From: Bacillus sp. CH140a_4T
GTDB taxonomy: Bacteria > Bacillota > Bacilli > Bacillales > Bacillaceae_G
Assembly: GCF_008923725.1 (NCBI RefSeq)
Contig: NZ_WBPF01000013.1
Location: 62,001 to 126,000 of the forward strand
DNA: 64,000 bases
Reading direction: 5' to 3'
Shown here: positions 56,303-64,000 of the stretch, piece by piece
Numbering within the stretch: position 1 is the first letter of the stretch
Layout of the letters: each line of letters begins with the position of its first letter
The notes under the pieces: generated by a model
Told to the model about the DNA's origin: nothing
The model's database searches: none
Seen by the model: only the letters and a program-made list of their open reading frames with translations
Position numbers and translations under genes: made by a program

Positions 56303-59300
56303 TTAGAACAGTGATAACTGGTTTTGATCAGGTAGATCGCCTAAGCAACCTTGACTATCTAAATACTCAATAATTGTTTTCGAAACCTTACTGCGCTGCT
56401 GCAGGTCTTCTTTTGATAAGAACTCTCCATTTTTGCGTGCTTCTACAATACTTAAAGCTGCGTTTGTACCAAGTCCAGGTACTGCATTAAATGGAGGAAT
56501 TAAGGTATCCCCATCAATAATAAATTCTGTTGCATGCGAACGGTATAAATCAACCTTTTGGAATGAGTATCCACGCTCACACATTTCCAGTGTCATTTCT
56601 AGTACTGTTAATAAACTTTTCTCTTTCGGCGATGCATCCAAACCTTTTTGCGCAATTTCATCAATTCTTACACGTATTGATGCTGAACCTTTCGCCATCG
56701 CCTCTACGTCAAAGTCATCTGCACGAACTGTAAAGTATGCCGCATAGAATAGAAGCGCGAAATGTACTTTAAAATATGCAATACGTACAGCCATAAGTAC
56801 GTAAGCAGCCGCATGGGCTTTAGGGAACATGTACTTAATTTTCTTACATGAATCAATATACCAACCTGGTACATTATTACTTTTCATGTCATCTTCCCAT
56901 TCTTCCGGTACACCTTTACCTTTACGAACTGACTCCATAATTTTGAAGGCTAATGATGGGTCTAAGCCTTGATAGATTAAATATACCATGATGTCATCAC
57001 GACAACCGATAACCTCACTCAGCGTACATGTACCGTTATAAATTAACTCGTTTGCATTACCAAGCCATACGTCCGTACCATGTGATAGTCCAGAAATTTG
57101 GACTAACTCAGAGAATGTCGTAGGTTTCGTCTCTTCTAACATCTGCCTTACGAATTTCGTACCAAACTCTGGTATACCAAGTGTACCTGTTTTACAGTTA
57201 ATTTGTTCTTCCGTTACCCCTAACGTTTCTGGCCCAGAGAAAATTTTCATTACTTCCGGATCGTCTGTTGGGATTGTTTTCGGATCAATACCACTTAAAT
57301 CTTGTAACATACGAATAACAGTTGGATCATCGTGTCCTAGTATATCAAGTTTCAATAAATTATCATGAATGGAGTGGAAATCAAAGTGTGTCGTTCTCCA
57401 CTCCGCCCCTATTGAATCTGCCGGAAACTGTATTGGTGAGAAATCAAAGATGTCCATGTAATCTGGCACAACGATAATACCACCTGGATGCTGTCCGGTT
57501 GTACGTTTTACGCCCGTACATCCTGCTACTAAGCGATCAATCTCTGCATTTCGAATCGTTAAGTTATGATCATTTGCATAACCCTTTACATATCCATAAG
57601 CAGTTTTTTCCGCAACTGTACCAATCGTTCCTGCACGATATACATAATCTTCACCGAACAGTACTTTCGTATAGTTATGGGCACGTGGTTGGTATTCCCC
57701 GGAGAAGTTCAAATCGATATCGGGTACTTTATCTCCTTTAAACCCAAGGAACGTTTCGAACGGAATATCATGTCCATCTTTTACGTATGGAACATTACAT
57801 GTAGGACATTCTTTATCTGGTAAGTCAAAACCAGAACCTACAGAACCATCATTAAAGAATTCTGATTGCTTACACTTCGGACATACATAGTGTGGTGGTA
57901 ATGGATTTACTTCTGTAATTTCCATCATCGTTGCAACGAATGATGAACCTACCGACCCACGGGAACCTACTAGATATCCGTCTACTAATGATTTTTTTAC
58001 GAGCTTATGTGAAATTAAATAAATTACGGCGAATCCATGCCCAATAATACTTTTTAATTCTTTTTCTAAACGAGCTTCTACAATTTCAGGTAACTCTTCA
58101 CCATAAATGCTACGCGCCATTTTATAACTCATGTCACGCGTCTCATCATCTGCACCTTCAATTTTCGGTGTATATAGATCATCTTTCACTGGATGAACAT
58201 CACCAATTAATGATGCAACCTTTTGTGTATTCGTTACAACAATTTCTTTCGCTACGTCTTCACCTAAGAATGAAAAACACTCTAACATTTCATCCGTTGT
58301 ACGGAAATGTACAGGCGGTAATGAATGTCGGTTTAACGGATTGGCTCCGCCCTGCGAACTGACTAAAATTTTACGATACATCGCATCCTCTGGGTCTATA
58401 TAATGCACGTTTCCTGTAGCAACAACTGGTTTATCTAACGTCTCACCTAGTTTTACTAAGTTAGAAATAATCGTTTTTAATTGCCCCTCATCTCGAACAA
58501 GTTCACGCTCTACTAAATGACGTAACACCTCTGGAGGCATTACTTCAATGTAATCATAGAACTGCGCAATTTCTTCTACCTCTTCAGGAGCTTTTTGCAT
58601 CATCGCCTCAAACACTTCACCTTTATCGCAAGCCGTTCCTACTAAAATTCCTTCACGATATTTTTTTAATAGTGATCTTGGTACTCGTGGTACACGATAA
58701 AAGTAATTTAGGTGAGAATAGGAAACAAGTTTATATAAATTTTTCAACCCTACATCTGATGTGGCAAGTAACGTCATATGACTTGGACGTCCACGCTTAT
58801 ACGCATCCCCTTGCCCCATACTATCATTCAATTGATCGTGATATTCAAATCCCTTTTCAATCACATCTTTTAACATTTTCACAAGTAAGTATCCCGTTGC
58901 TTCTGTATCATAAATCGCACGGTGATGTTGCGTTAATTCAATATCAAGCTTTTTACACATCGTATTTAATCGATGGTTTTTCATTTCCGGGAATAAGAAT
59001 CTTGCAAGTTCTAACGTATCAATAACAGGATTATTCGTTTTTTCTAGTCCAGCCTTTTTAAAACCTACGTTAATAAAGCCCATATCGAAGCTTGCATTAT
59101 GAGCAACAAGTGTATGGTCGCCCATCCATTCCTCAAACTTTTTAAACACTTCGTCCACTTCTGGTGCATCCGTTAACATATCATCTGTAATACCTGTTAA
59201 TTCAATAATCGTCGCAGATAATGGTTGATGCGGATTTGCAAAAGATTCAAAGCGGTCAATAATTTCGCCACCTTTTACTTTTACAGCCGCTAACTCGATA

Positions 59301-60604
59301 ACAGTATCATATACAGCTGATAAACCTGTCGTCTCAACGTCGAAAACAACATACGTTTCCTCTGCAAGTAAACGATGCGCTTCGTTATATGCAATCGGTA
59401 CACCATCATTAACTAAATTCGCCTCTACACCATATATAACTTTAACCCCAGCCTTTTTACCCGCAGAATATGCCTCTGGGAAAGACTGCGCAACCGCATG
59501 GTCTGTAACAGCAATAGCCTCATGTCCCCATTTACCTGCTTGGGCAACAAGTCTAGAAACAGGAGTAACAGCATCCATTTGGCTCATCGGTGTGTGAAGA
59601 TGCAGCTCTACACGTTTTTCACCTTCTGGCGCTTTATCTTTACGAGACGGTCCTGTTATTTCATTTATATCATTTGCAATCATTACTAAATCTCGAACGA
59701 ATGTATCATTTTGAACAGAACCACGCGCTTTCACCCACATTCCTTTTTTCAAGGATTGCAGCATTGGAATATCTTCTTTGTCACGCGAGAACATTTTGAT
59801 CATAATTGAATCCGTATAATCTGTTATTTTTAAAGTTAATAACGTACGACCACTACGCAGCTCTTTCGTTTCTACATGGAAGACATACCCTTGAACTGTT
59901 TTTCTTCTTTCTTCATCTTGAATTTCTCGCATCGGTGTAATCTCTTCATCCGGCTTAATAAGATATCCGAGTACAACCGGTCCTTCATGCACAACGCTAC
60001 TTTCTTCAGCTTGCTTCTTCGCCATTTCTTCCATAGCTTGTATAACACGTTCACGATCTTCTTGCTGCGTTTGCTCACGAAACTTTTGCATTTCTTCTGT
60101 ATTTTGCTGTATATGTGTGTCTAACTGAAAACGCGGGAATCCAAAAGTTTCGTATTGATCCCCTACTGGTTTCGCAACGTTTTTCTTTAAAGCAGTAGAT
60201 TCCAGCTCATTATTCACATTTATTAGCAACTTCACGCCATTCACCTGTGGAATCTGCTTCTTTAAGTAAGCAAACATAGGTGAAAATGTAATTCGTTCCG
60301 TACAAAGTGGCCAATACGCCCTCACTTCTTCTTCTGTAAATTGTTTATTCTCTGTTTCTAATGCAAATGTTGTTCTTGCAATATGAGAAAATGATTGCTT
60401 AAGCTTTGTTTCTAGCAATTCATATAATTCTGTAGGCAAAATACGTGGCACTTGTAAATCAAAATGCCAACTTTTATTCGCTTTATCAATAACGAGCCTT
60501 TCAATACCACCACCTTGTAAATATTGATTTATAAGGTCGTCTGGTATTTGCAATTGCTGGAGCAAAATTTGAAATCGCTTTTGTTGTTCATTTGTTAAAG
60601 ACAT
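56303..60604 (-). CDS. polC: DNA polymerase III PolC-type alpha subunit
   Basis: PolC is the main replicative polymerase of low-GC Gram-positives with built-in proofreading. In order: OB domain (about 235-310), PHP ([13 protein letters not shown] near 333, split by the exonuclease), exonuclease ([10 protein letters not shown] near 423), a zinc-binding part (CPKCKQ and CPTCN), and the palm with the catalytic Asp pair in PDIDLNFSG. The C terminus ends QNQLSLF, a perfect β-clamp binding peptide. I chose ATG 60604 (MSLTNEQQ) with GGAGAG upstream, giving 1433 residues; an in-frame GTG two codons upstream overlaps that site. Confidence 0.98.
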   Translation of the reverse strand: MSLTNEQQKRFQILLQQLQIPDDLINQYLQGGGIERLVIDKANKSWHFDLQVPRILPTELYELLETKLKQSFSHIARTTFALETENKQFTEEEVRAYWPLCTERITFSPMFAYLKKQIPQVNGVKLLINVNNELESTALKKNVAKPVGDQYETFGFPRFQLDTHIQQNTEEMQKFREQTQQEDRERVIQAMEEMAKKQAEESSVVHEGPVVLGYLIKPDEEITPMREIQDEERRKTVQGYVFHVETKELRSGRTLLTLKITDYTDSIMIKMFSRDKEDIPMLQSLKKGMWVKARGSVQNDTFVRDLVMIANDINEITGPSRKDKAPEGEKRVELHLHTPMSQMDAVTPVSRLVAQAGKWGHEAIAVTDHAVAQSFPEAYSAGKKAGVKVIYGVEANLVNDGVPIAYNEAHRLLAEETYVVFDVETTGLSAVYDTVIELAAVKVKGGEIIDRFESFANPHQPLSATIIELTGITDDMLTDAPEVDEVFKKFEEWMGDHTLVAHNASFDMGFINVGFKKAGLEKTNNPVIDTLELARFLFPEMKNHRLNTMCKKLDIELTQHHRAIYDTEATGYLLVKMLKDVIEKGFEYHDQLNDSMGQGDAYKRGRPSHMTLLATSDVGLKNLYKLVSYSHLNYFYRVPRVPRSLLKKYREGILVGTACDKGEVFEAMMQKAPEEVEEIAQFYDYIEVMPPEVLRHLVERELVRDEGQLKTIISNLVKLGETLDKPVVATGNVHYIDPEDAMYRKILVSSQGGANPLNRHSLPPVHFRTTDEMLECFSFLGEDVAKEIVVTNTQKVASLIGDVHPVKDDLYTPKIEGADDETRDMSYKMARSIYGEELPEIVEARLEKELKSIIGHGFAVIYLISHKLVKKSLVDGYLVGSRGSVGSSFVATMMEITEVNPLPPHYVCPKCKQSEFFNDGSVGSGFDLPDKECPTCNVPYVKDGHDIPFETFLGFKGDKVPDIDLNFSGEYQPRAHNYTKVLFGEDYVYRAGTIGTVAEKTAYGYVKGYANDHNLTIRNAEIDRLVAGCTGVKRTTGQHPGGIIVVPDYMDIFDFSPIQFPADSIGAEWRTTHFDFHSIHDNLLKLDILGHDDPTVIRMLQDLSGIDPKTIPTDDPEVMKIFSGPETLGVTEEQINCKTGTLGIPEFGTKFVRQMLEETKPTTFSELVQISGLSHGTDVWLGNANELIYNGTCTLSEVIGCRDDIMVYLIYQGLDPSLAFKIMESVRKGKGVPEEWEDDMKSNNVPGWYIDSCKKIKYMFPKAHAAAYVLMAVRIAYFKVHFALLFYAAYFTVRADDFDVEAMAKGSASIRVRIDEIAQKGLDASPKEKSLLTVLEMTLEMCERGYSFQKVDLYRSHATEFIIDGDTLIPPFNAVPGLGTNAALSIVEARKNGEFLSKEDLQQRSKVSKTIIEYLDSQGCLGDLPDQNQLSLF

Positions 60605-60699
60605 AAGCACTCTCCTTCCATTTGCTATTATAAATTGAAACGTACTACAAAGAAAGATTTCTCCCTTCTTCTTTTACAAAATACGTTTACAAAGAAAGA

Positions 60700-60727
60700 G
60701 AAGGTACCTCATTACGAGGTACCTCTT
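60700..60727 (-). terminator. terminator after proS
   Basis: AAGAGGTACCTC and GAGGTACCTT with a GTAAT loop form an 11-bp stem next to the proS stop, followed by T-rich sequence. Confidence 0.75.
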
Positions 60728-60728
60728 C

Positions 60729-62429
60729 TTATTTTAAAATATTTGCAATATATGTTTGAAGTTCTTCTACTTTCACTTCTTCAGACTCGCCTGTAGCACG
60801 TACTTTCACTTCTACAATACCTTCGTCTGCTTTTTTACCAACTGTCACGCGAACTGGAAGGCCGAATAAATCCGCGTCTGCAAATTTAACACCTGCACGT
60901 TCTGCACGATCATCTAGTAATACTTCGTACCCTTGTTCTTGTAATGAGTTGTAGATGTTTTCACCCATTTCACGTTGTGCATCAGATTTCATATTTACTG
61001 GAATTACATGCACATGGAACGGTGCAACAGCTTTTGGCCAAACTAAACCGTTCTCATCATTAAACTGCTCTGCGATTGCTGCCACTGTACGAGATACCCC
61101 GATACCGTAACAACCCATAATAAGTGGTTGTGTTTTTCCGTTTTCATCTAGGAATGTTGCGTTCATTGCTTCACTATAACGAGTTCCTAATTTGAATACA
61201 TGACCAACTTCAATTCCGCGTGCGAAAAGAATTGTTCCATTTCCATCTGGAGACTGGTCTCCTTCTTGAATGAAGCGTAAATCTGTATATTGACTTACTT
61301 TAAAGTCACGTTCTGGATTTACATTTACATAATGGAATCCTTCTTCGTTCGCCCCTGAACATCCGTTAACAATTGATGCTACAGCATGGTCTGCGATAAT
61401 TTCGATATCACCCGTTACACCAATCGGTCCTAAAGAACCAACTTCACAGTTTAATAATTCTTTCACTTTTTCATGAGAAGCAAGCTCAACAACTGAAGCA
61501 CCGTATACATTTTTCACTTTTACATCGTTCACTTCATGATCACCACGAACAAGTACAACTACTAATTTCTCATCTACTTTAAATACCATAGACTTAATGC
61601 ACTTGTCAGCTTCAATGTTTAAGAATGCAGATACTTCTTCAATTGCTTTTTGATCTGGTGTTGCTACTTTTTCAAGTGCCTTTTCTGCTTCATCACTCTT
61701 CGTATACATAGCTACAACAGGAGCCATTTCGATGTTTGCTGCATAATTAGATGTATCAGAGTATGCAATTGTATCTTCGCCAACTTCAGATAATACCATA
61801 AATTCATGCGTATCTTTTCCGCCCATTGCTCCAGAGTCAGCAATAACTGCACGGAAATTCAAGCCACAACGAGCAAAAATGTTAGAGTATGCTTTGTATA
61901 AGCGATCGTATACTTCATCTAAGCTCTCTTGTGTAGCATGGAAAGAGTATGCATCTTTCATTAGAAACTCTCTTCCACGTAATAAACCGAAACGAGGTCT
62001 TTGTTCATCACGGAATTTTGTTTGAATTTGGTACAATGTTAACGGTAATTTTTTATATGATTTCACTTCATCACGTACAAGATCCGTAATTACTTCTTCA
62101 TGTGTCGCTCCTAATGCGAATTCACGAGCGTTACGATCTTTCATACGCATTAATTCAGATCCGTAAGAATACCAACGGCCTGATTCTTGCCATAATTCTG
62201 CAGCTTGCATCGCTGGCATTAATAATTCTACAGCTCCTGCGCGCTCCATTTCTTCTCGAACGATACGTTCTACTTTGTGTAGTACTTTTAATCCAAATGG
62301 TAGAAAACTATAAATACCAGAAGCATTTTGACGCATAAAACCTGCACGAAGTAGTAACTGATGACTCTTAATCTCCGCATCAGCTGGAACTTCACGTAAT
62401 GTAGGACTGAATACCATACTTTGTTTCAT
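60729..62429 (-). CDS. proS: prolyl-tRNA synthetase
   Basis: ProS charges tRNA-Pro. Class II motifs are present (motif 2 [23 protein letters not shown]-like region near 138, motif 3 GCYGIGVSR near 440). The insertion editing domain (about 225-405) that clears Ala-tRNA-Pro identifies the bacterial-type enzyme. An anticodon-binding C-terminal domain completes 566 residues. It starts directly with GAGGTG upstream. No T-box leader precedes it. It follows rseP after a hairpin. Confidence 0.97.
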   Translation of the reverse strand: MKQSMVFSPTLREVPADAEIKSHQLLLRAGFMRQNASGIYSFLPFGLKVLHKVERIVREEMERAGAVELLMPAMQAAELWQESGRWYSYGSELMRMKDRNAREFALGATHEEVITDLVRDEVKSYKKLPLTLYQIQTKFRDEQRPRFGLLRGREFLMKDAYSFHATQESLDEVYDRLYKAYSNIFARCGLNFRAVIADSGAMGGKDTHEFMVLSEVGEDTIAYSDTSNYAANIEMAPVVAMYTKSDEAEKALEKVATPDQKAIEEVSAFLNIEADKCIKSMVFKVDEKLVVVLVRGDHEVNDVKVKNVYGASVVELASHEKVKELLNCEVGSLGPIGVTGDIEIIADHAVASIVNGCSGANEEGFHYVNVNPERDFKVSQYTDLRFIQEGDQSPDGNGTILFARGIEVGHVFKLGTRYSEAMNATFLDENGKTQPLIMGCYGIGVSRTVAAIAEQFNDENGLVWPKAVAPFHVHVIPVNMKSDAQREMGENIYNSLQEQGYEVLLDDRAERAGVKFADADLFGLPVRVTVGKKADEGIVEVKVRATGESEEVKVEELQTYIANILK

Positions 62430-62468
62430 TTATTCGCACCTCTTCATTTTACTCTTACACGCAGTAAA

Positions 62469-62495
62469 ACCCCTCACCTCGAGTTAGGTGAGGGA
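62469..62495 (-). terminator. terminator after rseP
   Basis: CCCTCACCT and AGGTGAGGG form a 9-bp stem with a 6-nt loop and GTTTTAC on the minus strand, about 45 nt after rseP. Confidence 0.75.
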
Positions 62496-62538
62496 TTTTA
62501 TTCTACGAGCTCTATTTCATTATAAGTTTCACTTTATT

Positions 62539-63801
62539 TTACAAGAAAAACTTACGAATGTCATTCCAAGTTACAACTAACATAAGTAACATTAATAATG
62601 CAAAACCAATAAAGTGAACCATTCCTTCTTTTTGGCGGTCAATTGGTTTCCCTCGTAACGCTTCAATTAAGAAGAAGAACAAACGTCCACCGTCTAAAGC
62701 AGGGACTGGTAGTAAATTAAATAAACCAAGGTTAATACTTAAAACTGCTGCTAAACTTAATACACGCGTAAATCCATAATCTACAACTTGATCTGTTAGA
62801 TTATAAATTCCTACTGGACCTGACAACTCATTAATAGAGAATTGACCAGTTACTAATTTCACAAGTGAATCAAAAATTAGTTTTGTCCATTGGTATGTTT
62901 GTTCAAATCCTGATTTAATAGAACCCATTACTGTTTTCTCTACTGGAGAGTAAACACCAATTCTACCTACTTCGTCTTTTCCTTCTTTATCAAGCGTTGG
63001 CGTTACTTTCACATTAAACTGTTCATTATCACGCTTTACTTGTAACGTAATTTCTTTATTTGGGTTTTCACGTACAACGGTAACAACATCTTTCCATGTA
63101 CTTGTGTTTTTCCCATCGATTGCTTGAATTGTATCATTTTCTTTTAATCCGGCTTGCTCGGCTGCACTATTCTCCATTATTTTTCCGACCATTGGCTTAT
63201 CAACAGGAACACCTTGTACAAATCCAAGTATCACAAAAATAACAAATGCTAAAATGAAGTTCATTGCAGGACCTGCAAAGATTGTTAAGGCACGTTGACC
63301 CAATTTCTTGGAGCCGAACTGCCTATTATACGGAGCAATTTGTATTTCTTCACCAGCAGTAATAATACGAGCCTTTTCATTCACTCGGAATGTTTGAAGC
63401 TCTTCCTCGTACTCTTCATAGCCCGAAATTGTTAAATTATGCTCTAAATCAGCTTGTTCGACTTCAATGACACGAACATTTGGATACTTTTCATATCCGT
63501 CAAAAACTAATTTCGCAACTTCGTCTTTTTCATTTAATACAAGGCCAACCTTTTTTCCAGCCTTTAACTCAACTGTGTCTGCATCTTCGCCAGCCATTCT
63601 TACATAGCCACCAAGGGGCAGTAATCGAATCGTATACACCGTTTCATTCTTTTCAAATGAGAATATTTTCGGACCAAAACCAATCGCAAACTCACGGCAT
63701 AAAATACCTGCTCTTTTTGCGAAATATAGATGCCCTAGCTCATGGAAAAATACGAGTGCACCGAAAATTAATATAAAGGCAATCGCTGTATTCAATTCCA
63801 T
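62539..63801 (-). CDS. rseP: site-2 intramembrane metalloprotease RseP (RasP)
   Basis: RasP cleaves membrane-embedded anti-sigma factors (RsiW in B. subtilis) and signal-peptide remnants. Active-site HExxH is in FFHELGH (residues 18-24) in the first membrane helix. A PDZ domain lies near 195-270, and the third metal ligand is in LLPVPALDGGRL near 360. I chose ATG 63801 with AAAGGTGG upstream (420 residues); the in-frame GTG two codons earlier is part of that site. It starts 11 nt after the dxr stop. Confidence 0.96.
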   Translation of the reverse strand: MELNTAIAFILIFGALVFFHELGHLYFAKRAGILCREFAIGFGPKIFSFEKNETVYTIRLLPLGGYVRMAGEDADTVELKAGKKVGLVLNEKDEVAKLVFDGYEKYPNVRVIEVEQADLEHNLTISGYEEYEEELQTFRVNEKARIITAGEEIQIAPYNRQFGSKKLGQRALTIFAGPAMNFILAFVIFVILGFVQGVPVDKPMVGKIMENSAAEQAGLKENDTIQAIDGKNTSTWKDVVTVVRENPNKEITLQVKRDNEQFNVKVTPTLDKEGKDEVGRIGVYSPVEKTVMGSIKSGFEQTYQWTKLIFDSLVKLVTGQFSINELSGPVGIYNLTDQVVDYGFTRVLSLAAVLSINLGLFNLLPVPALDGGRLFFFLIEALRGKPIDRQKEGMVHFIGFALLMLLMLVVTWNDIRKFFL

Positions 63802-63812
63802 AACCACCTTTG

Positions 63813-64000
63813 CTAAATTTGTTCCATCACAAACCGTCTTGTGGCTGCATCAATTTCCAGAATTTCCTCTAAGCTCGGACGTGCAATGACATTGTGATGG
63901 TTCATTGCTTTTTCAATGAGGTCTTCCACTGTTAAGAAACCAATTCTCTTTTGTAAAAAAGCTTCAACAGCTACTTCATTCGCTGCATTCATTACAGCTG
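63813..64000 (-). CDS. dxr: 1-deoxy-D-xylulose 5-phosphate reductoisomerase (C-terminal part)
   Basis: Only the last 62 codons or so are in the window; the gene continues past the right edge. The translation includes [18 protein letters not shown] and ends FVMEQI, typical of the Dxr C-terminal helical domain. Dxr makes 2-C-methyl-D-erythritol 4-phosphate in the non-mevalonate isoprenoid pathway. The dxr-rasP-proS-polC order matches B. subtilis and supports the call. Confidence 0.94.

Noticed and set aside
62430-62538. Possible T-box leader for proS
   Set aside because: No specifier stem or AGGGTGG-type T-box sequence; the gap is too short and contains only the rseP terminator.
1-64000. Mobile elements, CRISPR, tRNA or rRNA
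   Set aside because: No transposase, integrase, direct-repeat array, tRNA cloverleaf or rRNA segment was recognised in either strand.

Overview
The window comes from a low-GC, spore-forming Firmicute of the Bacillus cereus group (B. cereus, B. anthracis or B. thuringiensis). The evidence is a gene order close to the Bacillus subtilis cotE-recA-spoIIIE-polC region, strong AGGAGG-type ribosome binding sites, σA, σH and σK-like promoters, and sporulation genes (cotE, spoVS, dpaA/dpaB, ylxY, spoIIIE) embedded among housekeeping genes. The species cannot be fixed from this sequence. All recognised genes except one 61-residue ORF lie on the minus strand, so the window reads as one co-directional (probably leading-strand) chromosome arm. 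It runs from dxr (partial, right edge) to mutL and a choloylglycine-hydrolase-family enzyme at the left.

Layout in transcription order, right to left. (1) 64.0-60.7 kb: dxr (3' end), rseP, proS. (2) 60.6-56.3 kb: polC. (3) 56.2-49.0 kb: the rimP-nusA-ylxR-ylxQ-infB-ylxP-rbfA-truB-ribF operon for transcription elongation, translation initiation and ribosome or tRNA maturation, preceded by an attenuator-like leader. (4) 48.9-43.6 kb: rpsO, pnp, the deacetylase-like ylxY, the M16 peptidase mlpA, and ymxH. (5) 43.4-38.5 kb: dpaA-dpaB (dipicolinate synthase), then asd-dapG-dapA, the aspartate branch that supplies diaminopimelate, lysine and spore dipicolinate. (6) 37.8-32.5 kb: rnjB with a striking structured leader, tepA, ylzJ, spoIIIE. 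(7) 32.2-26.4 kb: a guanine riboswitch, then a GntR regulator and a nupNOPQ-type nucleoside ABC importer. (8) 26.2-17.5 kb: ymfF-ymfH (M16 pair), ymfI, ymfJ, ymfK, a RodZ-like protein, pgsA, cinA, and recA with a LexA-like box. (9) 17.1-13.1 kb: rny, ymdB, spoVS, a membrane dipeptidase. (10) 12.9-2.4 kb: korA-korB, miaB, ricA, cotE, mutS-mutL. (11) 2.2-0 kb: an Ntn-hydrolase and an AT-rich end with one small unknown ORF on the plus strand.

No prophage, insertion sequence, CRISPR array, tRNA or rRNA was seen. The most interesting non-coding signals are: the rnjB leader, where a perfect 13-bp inverted repeat encloses about 120 nt between a good but distant Shine-Dalgarno sequence and the start codon; the guanine aptamer with terminator in front of the gntR-nup operon; the attenuator-like hairpins before rimP-nusA; and a candidate S15 leader before rpsO. 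Among proteins, YlxY has lost the usual motif-1 aspartates of its family, YmfF lacks the HxxEH zinc motif its neighbour YmfH keeps, and YmfK combines an ACT-like region with a Walker A loop and has no known function.
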